DNA of 64,000 nucleotides from Gemmata massiliana (GCF_901538265.1 NZ_LR593886.1:6159738-6223737); one strand, 5' to 3'; shown: positions 9,131 through 18,003, counted from the first letter of the stretch. Notes: generated by a model from the sequence alone, not told the origin. Made by a program: numbers and translations.

Positions 9131-9160
9131 CCACCCGCTAGGTTACCCTCGCGGTTCGCC
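9131..9160. repeat. Partial copy of the element found complete at 10494-10562
   Basis: The stretch containing CCACCCGCT, GGTTA and CTCGCGGTTCGCC matches, with small indels, the left arm of the long hairpin at 10494-10526. Each copy lies 3' of one of the two paralogous secreted-protein genes. The inverted second arm is missing here. Confidence 0.55.
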
Positions 9161-9219
9161 AAGAGGCTTGAGCACAACCAAGCGGATTCCCCTTCCTCTG
9201 CAAGCGATTCTCGGTGTAT

Positions 9220-9251
9220 GAACGGCGGTCGGGGCTTCCCGACCGCCGTTC
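9220..9251. terminator. Stem-loop between the two paralogues
   Basis: A 14-bp perfect stem (9220-9233 with 9238-9251) with a 4-nt loop, sequence GAACGGCGGTCGGG and complement. It ends 18 bp before the ATG of the second paralogue and is followed by GTCGTTTC, a poor T tract. It may terminate transcription of the first gene or structure the leader of the second. Confidence 0.55.
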
Positions 9252-9269
9252 GTCGTTTCAGGAGTTCAC

Positions 9270-10418
9270 ATGCTCCGCACCGCCACCGCTGTTGTTGCGC
9301 TCGTGCTCGCGGTTCCGCCCGCGCCCGCGTGTACGTTCTGTGGCGACAACGTGCGCACGCGGCCCACGTTGCGCGTGCAATATGCTCAGGCGAAGGCAGT
9401 CCTGTACGGGCAACTCAAGAACCCGCGCATCGACCAAAAAACGGACGAGGGGTTCACCGATCTGAACATCGGCGTGGCCTTGAAGGACGATCCCGCGCGC
9501 GGGAACCAGAACGTGCTCGTGCTACGGAGTTACTTGCCGGTCGTTGGCGACACGCCACCCGATTACCTCGTGTTTTGTGGCGTGTCCGAGGGCAAACTCG
9601 CGGTCACGGGTGGCGTGCCCTCGTCGGCCGCGGTGGTGGAATACCTGAAGGGAGCCGTGAAGCTCGACGCGACCGATGCGTCCGCGCGCCTCGCGTACTT
9701 CTTCAAGAACCTCGGCTCGACGAACGCGATTGTGGCGGCGGATGCGTTCGTGGAATTCGCCCGCGCGAGCGACGCGGACATCGTGAAAGCCGCCAAACAC
9801 TTCGACCCGGCCGCGCTGCGGAAGCTCATCGCTGACGAAAATACACCGGCCGAACGGTTGGGCGTGTTCGCGTTCCTGCTGGGTGTGAGTGGCGGGCGCG
9901 ATGACGCCGCGTTCCTCGAAAAGCTGTTAAAGCAATCTCCCGCCCCCGAGCGCGTGCGAGAGGCTTTCGGCGGGTTGCTCGCGGGCTTCGTGCTACTCGA
10001 CGGCAAGAACGGGTGGGCGTTCACGACGGCAACGCTCGCGGACACCAACCAGTCGTACTCGGTGCGGCTCTCCACCCTCGGCACGGTGCGGTTCCTCCAG
10101 GCGACACGCGGCGCGGAATGTAAGACGGAGGTGCTGAAGTGCTGTGCCGCGCTCCTTCCGGACGGCGATTTCGCGGACCAAGCCGTCGAAGACCTGCGCC
10201 GGTGGGGATGGTGGGACTTGAGCGCGGACGTGTTCGCACAGTTCGCCAAACCCACGCACTCTGCCCCCATCGTCCGGCGTGGGATCGTGCGTTACGCACT
10301 GAACTGCCCCAACGAGGACGCGAAGAAGTTCGTCGCTGCGGTAAAGCAGAACGACCCGAAACTCGTCGCCGCGGTGGAAGAGATGCTGAAACTGTACGAG
10401 CTGGCACCCAAGAAATAA
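9270..10418 (+). CDS. Secreted CxxC protein (paralogue 2)
   Basis: A 382-aa paralogue of the preceding gene. It has a short signal peptide (MLRTATAVVALVLAVPPAPA), then CTFC at the mature N-terminus, matching CPGC of paralogue 1. Shared landmarks in the same order are AKAVLYGQLKNP, the DYLVFCGVSEG strand, ARLAYFFKNLGS, RLGVFAFLLG, GGLLAGFVLLDGKNGWAF, LRRWGWWDLSADV and a C-terminal VEEMLKLY helix. Divergence is large, so the duplication is old. A ribosome-binding site (CAGGAG) precedes the ATG by 5 bp. No catalytic motif is visible. The paired CxxC could bind metal or form a disulfide after export; both are guesses. Confidence 0.75.
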   Translation: MLRTATAVVALVLAVPPAPACTFCGDNVRTRPTLRVQYAQAKAVLYGQLKNPRIDQKTDEGFTDLNIGVALKDDPARGNQNVLVLRSYLPVVGDTPPDYLVFCGVSEGKLAVTGGVPSSAAVVEYLKGAVKLDATDASARLAYFFKNLGSTNAIVAADAFVEFARASDADIVKAAKHFDPAALRKLIADENTPAERLGVFAFLLGVSGGRDDAAFLEKLLKQSPAPERVREAFGGLLAGFVLLDGKNGWAFTTATLADTNQSYSVRLSTLGTVRFLQATRGAECKTEVLKCCAALLPDGDFADQAVEDLRRWGWWDLSADVFAQFAKPTHSAPIVRRGIVRYALNCPNEDAKKFVAAVKQNDPKLVAAVEEMLKLYELAPKK

Positions 10419-10447
10419 TTGCGCCGACGCTACTTCACAGGTGAACC

Positions 10448-10463
10448 CCGCCCGCAAGGGCGG
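10448..10463. terminator. Short GC stem-loop after paralogue 2
   Basis: CCGCCC-GCAA-GGGCGG, a 6-bp stem closed by a GNRA-type tetraloop, 30 bp after the stop codon of the second paralogue, with CTTTCG about 10 bp later. It resembles a weak intrinsic terminator. Confidence 0.4.
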
Positions 10464-10493
10464 CGGGTGCGGGCTTTCGTAGTCGCGTAGCAC

Positions 10494-10562
10494 CACCCGC
10501 TCGTTAACACTCGCGGTTCGCCTGGAGACTCCAGGCGAACCGCGAGTGTTAACGAGCGGGTG
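10494..10562. repeat. Perfect 33-bp inverted repeat with 3-nt loop
   Basis: Positions 10494-10526 are exactly complementary to 10530-10562, leaving GAC as loop. The arm contains CGTTAACACTCGCGG. It lies between paralogue 2 and leucyl aminopeptidase. A partial single-arm copy lies at 9131-9160, so this looks like a member of a dispersed palindromic repeat family, which may also terminate transcription. Confidence 0.85.
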
Positions 10563-10650
10563 CTTCCGTAAAGGCTGCGCGTCTTCCGGACCGCGAATCG
10601 CGCGATATCATCTCTTTCACGATCCATCCCGTACCAACCTGGCCCAACCC

Positions 10651-12105
10651 GTGATTAACCTCCCGAAGACCCAATTCAACACGTCCTCCGAATCGCCCGC
10701 GAGCGTACCAGCCGACTGGCTCATCGTGGGTGTATGGGCCGATCAGCCGTACAGCGGACCTGCGGGTGACGTGCTCGAAAAATTGCGCGAGCGCGGCGAC
10801 TTCGGCGCGAAGCCCCTCGAACTGGTGCCCGTGTTGAACCCCATCGGAATCGCGGCGAAGCGGCTCCTCTTCGTTGGGTTGGGGACTCGGGCGCAAGCTA
10901 AGCGTGCCGCTCTTCACGACGCAGCCGCGGCCGCCGCGCGCCACGTCACTGCGAAAAAGGTCGGAACGGTCGCGTTCGCGGTCCCGGGACCGGAATTCAC
11001 GCTCGCGGTTGGAGTTGGACTGGCCCAAGGCGTTCAGGGACCGGGGATTCGGAAGTCCGCGCCCACGCGGTTCGCACCAGAATCGCTGCTGTTGGTTGGT
11101 GGGAACGGCGCCGACATGCCCCGCGTGCGCGCGGAATCGCGGGCGTTGTGGCTCTCGCGCGAACTGGTGAACCTCCCACCGCGCGAACTCTATCCCGAGA
11201 CGTTCGCCACCGTCGCCGCCGACGCGGGCCGGGCGACCGGGTTCGATGTCGAAGTGTGGGACGAATCGCGGCTCGCGGCCGAGCGCATGGGTTCGCTCCT
11301 CGGGGTCGCACAAGGCTCCAGCCGACCGGCGCGCCTGGCGATCCTGCGCTACGCGGGCGCGCCCGGCAAACCGGTTCTGGGGCTGGTCGGGAAAGGCGTC
11401 ACGTTCGATAGCGGCGGGCTTTCGCTCAAGCCGACCGACGGCATGGTGGACATGAAGTGCGACATGGCCGGCGCCGCCGCGGTGCTCGCGGGTGTCCAGG
11501 CGATCGCGGAGCTGAAACTGCCCGTGAATGTGGTGGGGGTGCTCGCGCTCGTCGAGAATATGCTGAGCGGAACGGCCATGAAGCTCGGCGACGTGCTGAC
11601 CGCGCGCAACGGGAAGACCATCGAGGTGCTGAACACCGACGCCGAGGGGCGGCTCATTCTCGCCGACGCCCTGTGCTTCGCTTCGGAGCAAACGAAATTC
11701 CTGGTGGATTTCGCCACCCTCACCGGCGCGTGCATGGTCGCCCTCGGCACCGAGACGTCGGGCCTCATGACGAACAACGACGGGTGGGGCGATCAGATCC
11801 TCGCGGCCGTGTCGCGTGCCGGGGAGCGCGCGTGGAAGCTGCCGATGGATTCGAGCTACGACGGGCTGATTAAGAGCAAGGTCGCGGACATGCGGAACAC
11901 CGGTGGCGGGCGCTGGGCGGGGGCGATCGCCGGCGGGAAGTTCCTGGAACAGTTCGTCGCCGACGCGAAGTGGGTTCACCTCGACATCGCTGGCCCCTCG
12001 TTCGCGGAGGGCGATTCGGCCACGTTCGACGCCGGCGGAACCGGCTGCATGGTCCGCGCGATCGTCGAAATGGCACGCGGGTTTGAAGGAACCGCGCTGG
12101 TATAG
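10651..12105 (+). CDS. pepA: Leucyl aminopeptidase (M17)
   Basis: A 484-aa cytosolic dizinc aminopeptidase that removes N-terminal residues from peptides. The M17 catalytic domain is intact: VGKGVTFDSGGLSLKP (Lys and Asp metal/catalytic residues), DMKCDMAGAAAVL (metal Asp), and the family signature NTDAEGRLILAD with metal Asp/Glu and catalytic Arg. An N-terminal macro-like domain (VGVWADQPYSGPAGDVLE, RLLFVGLG) is also typical. I choose the GTG at 10651 because the upstream in-frame start (10546) is a GTG inside the long hairpin and the added 35 residues are not family-like. No good Shine-Dalgarno is seen at either start, so the exact start is uncertain. Confidence 0.92.
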   Translation: MINLPKTQFNTSSESPASVPADWLIVGVWADQPYSGPAGDVLEKLRERGDFGAKPLELVPVLNPIGIAAKRLLFVGLGTRAQAKRAALHDAAAAAARHVTAKKVGTVAFAVPGPEFTLAVGVGLAQGVQGPGIRKSAPTRFAPESLLLVGGNGADMPRVRAESRALWLSRELVNLPPRELYPETFATVAADAGRATGFDVEVWDESRLAAERMGSLLGVAQGSSRPARLAILRYAGAPGKPVLGLVGKGVTFDSGGLSLKPTDGMVDMKCDMAGAAAVLAGVQAIAELKLPVNVVGVLALVENMLSGTAMKLGDVLTARNGKTIEVLNTDAEGRLILADALCFASEQTKFLVDFATLTGACMVALGTETSGLMTNNDGWGDQILAAVSRAGERAWKLPMDSSYDGLIKSKVADMRNTGGGRWAGAIAGGKFLEQFVADAKWVHLDIAGPSFAEGDSATFDAGGTGCMVRAIVEMARGFEGTALV

Positions 12106-12279
12106 TCAGTGTCGGTTGCATCTCCCCAATCAACGGGCTAGAAAACGGGTGGCCAGTTCCTGTGAGCCCGCCACCCGAGCCTGAAATGCACCCCAACGGT
12201 CCCGACCCGTTTCGCACGCGCGCTGCCGGCGCGCGAGTCTTTTTCGCGCTCGTCGCCCGCCGAGCGGAGTTCGCGTCTC

Positions 12280-14196
12280 ATGGCTGATCTGGAAGCACTG
12301 ACCCGAATCGACCCGAGCGCGGCCACCGGGTCCAGCGTGATGTCCCTGCCGGGGCAGTTCAGTTGGCGCTACACGCTCCCCGAGAACCGCGTCCTCAAGC
12401 TCGGCAGCGAGCCAAAGGAGTGCGACTGGGCCGTGCCCGAAGACCGCATGATCTCGCGGTTCCACGCGACCCTGGAGTGGACCGGTTCGGCCCTCCTCGT
12501 TACGCGGCGCGGCATCATTCTGCCGGACTACCCGAACAAACCCGGGAACCAGATTTGGTTCCGCAACAAGGCGGTCGAGCGGTGCGAGGTGCGGCCGGGC
12601 GAGTGGTTCGTCATCGGTCAAACGCGGTTCACCCTGCGCGGCGACACCGATGTCGACCCGGACGCACTGGTGGACGCGACCCTCGTTCAGCGCCAGGAAG
12701 AACGCAGCCGGTCCGAACTGGAAACCGTCACGTTCACCAATCCTGGCATGCTGCTCAAAGCGCTGGAACAACTTCCCGCATACCTGAAGGTGGTGGCGAG
12801 CGAACCCGCGCTGTTCAAGCAGATGCTCAAGGTCGCGATCGCCGCGCTCCCCAAAGCGGATGCCGCCGCGATCGTGCGCGTCCCGCCGGACAGTGCGATC
12901 ACGGACCTGCGCGTCACGGTCGTCGAGCAGAACGTTCGCAACCCGAATGCGGGGACCGCGGACGAGTTCGTACCGTCGCGCAAACTGGTGCGTCGGGTCG
13001 TCTGCCAGCAGCGAAAGAGTTGCCTGCACATCTGGTCCACGGACCCGTCCGATTTCACCCAGGCCGGGAGTTCGCACCACACGCTCACGCTCGGAGCGCT
13101 GCACCAACAGGGTGCGACTCCGTGGGCCATTTGTACGCCGTTTCAGGACGGCTCGCAGCACGCACTTTACGTGAGCGGGCGGCTCCAGAACCCCGCCGGC
13201 CGGGACCAAAAGCCCGATACAACGTACCTGACCGAGTACCAGAAGTTCGTCGAGATCCTGGTGGGGCTGCTCGAATCGACGCGCCGCACGCTCCGGTTGG
13301 CCCGTCAGGTCGCGGTCACCAAGGAGGCGTGGCCCAGTAACCTCCGCAAATACCTCGACGACCCGGAACGCTTGGAGGCACTGCTCAAAACCCCGCAGGA
13401 ACAGGACGTCACGGTTCTGTTCTGTGATTTGCGGGGGTTCAGCGGGTTCGCGGAAGAGCACGGGGAAAGCCTCTCGAGTGCGTGGCGCGAGGTGCAATCG
13501 GCCCTCGACACGATGAGCGGCGCGATCACCGAGAAGGGCGGCATCGTGGCCGGGTTCCGCGGCGACGCGGTGCTCGGGTTCTGGGGCTGGCCGGAAAAGC
13601 CCGCGGACCAGATCGAGCGCGCGGCCGAAGCCGCGTTGCGCATTTACGAACGGCTCTCGGGGCGCCTGCTCCAGCGCCGGTGCGGGTTGGGGATCACCCA
13701 CGGGCGCGCGCTGGCCGGGCGCCTGGGGGCACACGACCTCGCGGTGGTCGACCTCTACGGCCCGGTGGTGAACCTCGCGTTCCGCCTGGAAGAAATGACG
13801 AAGGCTTACGGCGTGGGGATCATGGTGAGCGACGAGGTCGCTACGCGGCTCCAGACGGTGGACCCGACGAGCCGTCGCTGGCGGTTGCGCGGGCTCGGCA
13901 CCGTTCGCCCGCGGGGGATGAAGAAACCCCTTACTGCATATGAACTTTCTCCAACCAGCACGATAACGAACGCCGAGTCGTGGGTGACGAGCGACGCTTA
14001 CGAGGCCAACCTCGCGTTCTGGAACGCGGCGGTGGAGAAATTCGTGAGAGGGGCATGGGCCGAAGCGAACGACGACCTGGACGGCTTATTCGCCGACGAC
14101 CCGGCCGCAAAGTGCTTCCTGCGCTACATGCGACGCCACAACGGTCAGAAGCCGCGGGACTGGGACGGAGCGTTCACCCCGCGTCCCGAAGAGTGA
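12280..14196 (+). CDS. FHA domain / class III adenylate or guanylate cyclase fusion
   Basis: A 638-aa soluble signalling protein. Residues about 25-125 form an FHA domain (RVLKLGSEPKECDW, MISRFHATLEW with the SxxH core, GEWFVIGQTRFTL). Residues about 170-360 resemble a GAF sensor. Residues about 375-560 form a class III nucleotide cyclase: VLFCDLRGFSGF (metal Asp383), RGDAVLGFWG (metal Asp429), and NLAFRLE with the transition-state Asn498 and Arg502. The catalytic residues needed for activity are present. A C-terminal tail of about 60 residues follows. FHA domains bind phosphothreonine, so it probably couples a Ser/Thr kinase signal to cyclic nucleotide synthesis; ATP or GTP preference is not readable. 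No transmembrane segment. Confidence 0.85.
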   Translation: MADLEALTRIDPSAATGSSVMSLPGQFSWRYTLPENRVLKLGSEPKECDWAVPEDRMISRFHATLEWTGSALLVTRRGIILPDYPNKPGNQIWFRNKAVERCEVRPGEWFVIGQTRFTLRGDTDVDPDALVDATLVQRQEERSRSELETVTFTNPGMLLKALEQLPAYLKVVASEPALFKQMLKVAIAALPKADAAAIVRVPPDSAITDLRVTVVEQNVRNPNAGTADEFVPSRKLVRRVVCQQRKSCLHIWSTDPSDFTQAGSSHHTLTLGALHQQGATPWAICTPFQDGSQHALYVSGRLQNPAGRDQKPDTTYLTEYQKFVEILVGLLESTRRTLRLARQVAVTKEAWPSNLRKYLDDPERLEALLKTPQEQDVTVLFCDLRGFSGFAEEHGESLSSAWREVQSALDTMSGAITEKGGIVAGFRGDAVLGFWGWPEKPADQIERAAEAALRIYERLSGRLLQRRCGLGITHGRALAGRLGAHDLAVVDLYGPVVNLAFRLEEMTKAYGVGIMVSDEVATRLQTVDPTSRRWRLRGLGTVRPRGMKKPLTAYELSPTSTITNAESWVTSDAYEANLAFWNAAVEKFVRGAWAEANDDLDGLFADDPAAKCFLRYMRRHNGQKPRDWDGAFTPRPEE

Positions 14197-14216
14197 TAGC
14201 CCGGCGAATCTCTCTA

Positions 14217-14238
14217 AATCCTGTCAAAAACTCTTCAC
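14217..14238. repeat. ATCCTGTCAAAAACTCTT-type intergenic repeat, copy 1
   Basis: AAATCCTGTCAAAAACTCTT here is nearly the reverse complement of the sequence near 35113 (GAGTTTTTGACAGGATTTA) and close to 35180-35198. It sits just after the cyclase gene. Such TTGACAGGATTTAC-like motifs are widespread in unrelated bacterial genomes. Confidence 0.5.
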
Positions 14239-14289
14239 GGCCCTCACTAGCCAGCTTCCACCGGCCTCGCCCATCTAACAAACGCCAAA

Positions 14290-14315
14290 GCCCCATTCAC
14301 TGGAGTGAATGGGGC
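14290..14315. terminator. Bidirectional terminator-like hairpin
   Basis: A 12-bp perfect palindromic stem (GCCCCATTCACT and complement) with a minimal loop, placed between the convergent cyclase gene and the small membrane-anchored gene. Position fits a shared terminator; T tracts are short. Confidence 0.6.
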
Positions 14316-14349
14316 CACAAATGAGCGCGATCTCAACAGACCAACATAC

Positions 14350-14820
14350 TCACTCTGGGTGTTCGGGGGAGAGATCGATGTGAAACAGCGGATGCCCCGC
14401 GTGTCGACCGTCGAACTCCAAAGTGAGGATGTACGAACCGGGGCGAAACATGTGAGGCGGTAAGGACGGGTTCAAGTGCGGGAGCGGGCGGCTGATATAC
14501 ACGCGATACCGGGACCGCAGAACCGGTGCGCCCGCTGAAAGATCGACCGGATCGATGTCGCCGGCCGAGTGCGCCATCAGGTGCTGTTCGACGAACAGCC
14601 GCGGTTGCCCAACACGGATGGCACCGATCACAACTTCGGGCGGAAGTTTTGGGAGAGGTTTGGTACCGTTCTCAGATTCCGATTGCTCCGACCCCATTAC
14701 CGACGCCGTTCCATGACCGGTAACTCCTTCATAGGCGATCCACCCTGTAAATGCGAGGACAACCACCCCGAGGAGCAGAATCGGATGAACATGGGAGAGT
14801 TTTGCGGTGAACATGAACAC
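14350..14820 (-). CDS. Hypothetical single-pass membrane-anchored protein
   Basis: A 156-aa protein with one N-terminal transmembrane helix (HPILLLGVVVLAFTGWIAYEG) and an outside domain of about 125 residues that is Pro-rich and contains RVYISRPLPHLNPSLPP, a beta-strand rich segment (SYILTLEFDGRHAG) and HIDLSPEHPE at the C-terminus. No family recognised. The start could be GTG at 14820 or ATG at 14814. It is convergent with the cyclase gene and divergent from the glycosyltransferase gene, so it is a single-gene unit. Confidence 0.55.
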   Translation of the reverse strand: MFMFTAKLSHVHPILLLGVVVLAFTGWIAYEGVTGHGTASVMGSEQSESENGTKPLPKLPPEVVIGAIRVGQPRLFVEQHLMAHSAGDIDPVDLSAGAPVLRSRYRVYISRPLPHLNPSLPPHMFRPGSYILTLEFDGRHAGHPLFHIDLSPEHPE

Positions 14821-15153
14821 GTCTCAGTTTCACGAAAGCAAATCAAACATAGAACACACCCGAAGCGCACCGCGCGATCGGTACATTTGCCGGTTCAAAA
14901 AAACTGGTCGGAGTTACCGCAAGTCCCGTACCTGACTTACAAGGCGGCTCGCGGTCGTGCGGCGTGACGAGCTGTGGCGAATTCCTTCCGTCGTACCCAA
15001 AAGACGAGAGACCGGGGGGCAACCTAACACCGCGTCCGAATCGAGATGAAAAATCTGTAATCCGCCTGTTGATCGAACTATGCACACACTGATCTGCGCA
15101 GCACACGTTACGAGAGCAGCGTCCACGGGGCGAAATGCGTTCTAAGCTGTGGC
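14821..15153. other. Intergenic region between divergent genes, no gene seen
   Basis: A 333-bp stretch that must hold promoters for the small membrane protein (minus) and the GT87-like gene (plus). A TAAGCT box ends 5 bp before the ATG at 15154, which could be a -10 element for a leaderless message. No convincing reading frame, RNA or repeat is visible. Confidence 0.4.
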
Positions 15154-16359
15154 ATGACTTCTCGTAATACTCTCTCACTCGGCGTTCTGGCGCTCGTCGG
15201 AGTTCTGCTCGCGGGACAAGTTCGGCAGTTACTCGCCGATCCGGCCGTGTGGCCCCCGGACGACTTCGTTGAGTACTGGGCTGCTGCGAAATTGACGCTG
15301 AACGGCCAGAACCCGTTCGACGAGTCACTGTTACTCCCGCTCCAACAACACGCGGGTCGCGACACGTCCGAAGCGATCATGATGTGGAACCCGCCGTGGT
15401 CGCTCCCCTCGGTGCTGCCACTCGGCCTGTTGTCGGCACGTGAAGCCCAGCTCCTGTGGCTACTCATACACCTTGTCGTTACAGGTTTCTGCGCGGACCG
15501 GGCGTGGCTCCTGCTCGGCGGCGCGCGCGAACGGCGGTGGATCGGTTGGGCGGTCGCATTTACGTTCTTACCAACCGTGTTCGCGCTCTCCATTGGTCAA
15601 ATCAGTATGTTCCTCGTCCTCGGCGCGGTGTTGTTTCTTGAATGCGAGCGCCGGGCAGTTCGGAATCGCTCGTGGGAGTATTGCGCGGGTGCAGCGACGG
15701 TACTCGTGGCGATCAAACCGCACCTCGCGTACCTACTATGGGCCGGTATCGCAGTGGATGCGATCGTTCGCGGCCGGTGGCGCGTGCTCGTGGGTGGAGC
15801 AGTAACGGGCTTGGTTTGTGCTTTGATTCCGTTGGCGTTTAACCCCGACGTGTGGCACCAGTACGCGGACGCGATGGGAAACCGCCCGCCGGCGCAGTGG
15901 CTCTCGCCCACGCTCGGCTCGGTACTGCGAATGGCATTCGGCGAGCGCCTCTTCCGGCTCCAGTTCGTCTCCGTCGGTATCGGGGTGATCTGGTTCGTAT
16001 GGTATCGGTGGAACAAACGAAACACCTGGGACTGGACGGAACAGCTTCCGCTGCTGTTACTCGTATCGTTCACCACTGCGCCGTATGGCGCGTGGCCGTT
16101 TGACATGGTACTGTTACTGCCAGCAGTGTTCGCGATGGTGATCGGGAAACGGGCCGAACGGGGAATCGGTTCCCCCACAATCCTCGCTGGGCTTCTCGTA
16201 GTAAATTTAGGCTGTCTCGTGATCAACCTGCTCCAGCTCGGCTCGTTCTGGTTTTTGTGGGTATCACCCGCGGTTCTGCTTCTGTACACGATGCACACGT
16301 TCCACACCTCTGAGTCCGAAATCGGTCACGCTCCCCGAACCGCAGCGGTGACGGCATGA
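15154..16359 (+). CDS. Glycosyltransferase family 87-like (DUF2029) membrane protein
   Basis: A 401-aa integral membrane protein with about nine to ten hydrophobic segments. It shows the GT-C/GT87 N-terminal pattern: after the first helix comes DPAVWPPDDFVEYWAAAKL with acidic residues at the first outer loop, followed by NPFDESLLL. Other landmarks are AIKPHLAYLLWAG and ALIPLAFNPDVWHQY, both typical of DUF2029. Family members use polyprenyl-phosphate sugars to modify glycolipids or envelope glycans. The stop overlaps the ATG of the next gene (ATGA at 16356), so the pair is translationally coupled. Confidence 0.75.
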   Translation: MTSRNTLSLGVLALVGVLLAGQVRQLLADPAVWPPDDFVEYWAAAKLTLNGQNPFDESLLLPLQQHAGRDTSEAIMMWNPPWSLPSVLPLGLLSAREAQLLWLLIHLVVTGFCADRAWLLLGGARERRWIGWAVAFTFLPTVFALSIGQISMFLVLGAVLFLECERRAVRNRSWEYCAGAATVLVAIKPHLAYLLWAGIAVDAIVRGRWRVLVGGAVTGLVCALIPLAFNPDVWHQYADAMGNRPPAQWLSPTLGSVLRMAFGERLFRLQFVSVGIGVIWFVWYRWNKRNTWDWTEQLPLLLLVSFTTAPYGAWPFDMVLLLPAVFAMVIGKRAERGIGSPTILAGLLVVNLGCLVINLLQLGSFWFLWVSPAVLLLYTMHTFHTSESEIGHAPRTAAVTA

Positions 16360-17909
16360 AATTCCCGCGCTGGTTCGGACCGGGTGCGGTCGCGTTCCTT
16401 CTGGTTTGGCTGATGCTGCTGGCGGTCGGGCGCTCGGCGTTCTTCCGCGACCCCGGCACGTTCTGGCACACCACGACCGGTGAACTCATCCTCAAAGACG
16501 GGTTTCTCCGCGCGGACCCGTACACGTTCACGTTCGGCGGTCAGTGGTGGGTGCCGTACCAGTGGCTCGGCGAAGTGGGAATGGCGCTAGCTCATCGTAT
16601 CGGTGGGTTCGATACGCAATTGCTCGGCGCGGTCACGCTGATCGCCGCCGTATTCGCGTGGCTCACGGTCCGTTTGCAGCGCACCGGGTTGCACCCGATC
16701 CTCGTGTACGGCACAGTCGCACTCGCTCTGGCCGCGGCCGGCTCACATTTCCACGTTCGCCCCCACCTGTTCACGCTCGCGTGTATGACGGTGGTCGCGG
16801 TCGCACTGGCCGAAACGGACGTCGCCCGTCCGCGCCTCAAGCGCCTGTTCTGGCTCATTCCACTGTGCGCGGTTTGGACGAACGTTCACGGCGGCGTGTT
16901 GGGTGGGATTGGCACGATTTGTATCGCGTTTTCGGGATGGGTGGTCTTCTGGAAACTCAAGCGCCCGTCCCCAGTGCGGTCCTGGCGCGACGCCGGGTTA
17001 CTCGCGCTGGTTGCAAGCGGGTGCGGGCTCAGTGTGCTCGCGAGTCCGTATGGCCTCGATATGGTCCGGACGTGGCACGTCATCATGGACGCGCCCGAAT
17101 TGCGCGAGATTATCTCCGAGCACCGACCACTCGACGTGACCGCGCCGTATGCATGGCCGGTATTGACTCTGGCAGCGGTTTATCTGTTTGTGCTGTACGG
17201 CGTGAAGCGCAGTGCGATTCGAGTGTCGTGGTTGCTCCCACTCGTGTGGCTGGCCCTCGCATTCAGTCGGTGCCGACACGTATCACTTTTCGCGGTCGTT
17301 GCAGTCGTAACCATCACCGCGATGTGGAAACATACGCGCTGGGCGCTGTGGCTCGCGGCCTACCGCCCAGACCTGTACCAGCCCGGCAGTGCCGAAGCGC
17401 GCCCGTGGTGGGCACACGTGTGGCTGCCGGTCACCGTGGTGGTGCTCGCGCTCACACTCCAGATCACGTGCACACCGGTCCCACTCATTGGCTCGGGATG
17501 GGCAACACACGATCCGGTGGCATGGCCGGTCGATGTGCTGGATGTACTCAAAGAACATGAACCGAAACCGGGCGACTCGAATCACTTATTCAACGGCGAA
17601 TACATTGATGGCGGGTTCGTGATCTATCACGCCCCGGGATACAAAGTATTCGTTGATGACCGCTGCGAGTTGATGGGTGGCCCGTGGCTCGTAAAATTCG
17701 TTCACAAATCAGAAAACCCGGGCAATGCAATTGATGATTGGCAAAGGAAGAAAGAGGGTGATTGGCAGAAGAAGGAAGAGTACGGACCTTTCGACTTCGC
17801 GCTCACTCGCACCGGTACCCCGTTCGACGAGTGGTTTGCTAAATCCACCATGTGGCAAGCCGTAAAAATCACACCAACCGCTACATTCTACAAGCGTCGT
17901 GTCCCCTGA
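16356..17909 (+). CDS. Multi-spanning membrane protein, probable GT-C-type partner
   Basis: A 517-aa protein with about ten transmembrane helices (first at VAFLLVWLMLLAVG). The first outer loop reads FFRDPGTFWHTTTGELIL and GGQWWVPYQWLGEVG, a layout common to GT-C glycosyltransferases and related planctomycete membrane proteins with a conserved acidic residue near the outer membrane face. The last about 120 residues after VVLALTLQITC form a soluble outer domain (HLFNGEYIDGGFVIYHAPGYKVFVDDRCEL). It overlaps the upstream GT87-like gene by 4 bp, so the two products probably act in the same envelope-glycan step. No exact family could be named. Confidence 0.6.
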   Translation: MKFPRWFGPGAVAFLLVWLMLLAVGRSAFFRDPGTFWHTTTGELILKDGFLRADPYTFTFGGQWWVPYQWLGEVGMALAHRIGGFDTQLLGAVTLIAAVFAWLTVRLQRTGLHPILVYGTVALALAAAGSHFHVRPHLFTLACMTVVAVALAETDVARPRLKRLFWLIPLCAVWTNVHGGVLGGIGTICIAFSGWVVFWKLKRPSPVRSWRDAGLLALVASGCGLSVLASPYGLDMVRTWHVIMDAPELREIISEHRPLDVTAPYAWPVLTLAAVYLFVLYGVKRSAIRVSWLLPLVWLALAFSRCRHVSLFAVVAVVTITAMWKHTRWALWLAAYRPDLYQPGSAEARPWWAHVWLPVTVVVLALTLQITCTPVPLIGSGWATHDPVAWPVDVLDVLKEHEPKPGDSNHLFNGEYIDGGFVIYHAPGYKVFVDDRCELMGGPWLVKFVHKSENPGNAIDDWQRKKEGDWQKKEEYGPFDFALTRTGTPFDEWFAKSTMWQAVKITPTATFYKRRVP

Positions 17910-18003
17910 CCGGACCGCAACCGCTCTTTCACGCCCTCGCGTGCGGTGGTAGACTGGTTCCCGCTGTTTCACTTCACACCGGGAAGCGCGGCGAGGGACG
18001 AAC

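Noticed and set aside
10546..10650. Longer start for leucyl aminopeptidase
   Set aside because: The upstream GTG lies inside the perfect hairpin and the added residues do not match M17 proteins.
12130..13734. Minus-strand 534-aa frame
   Set aside because: Antisense to the FHA-cyclase gene, whose domains are clear; no recognisable motif in the shadow.
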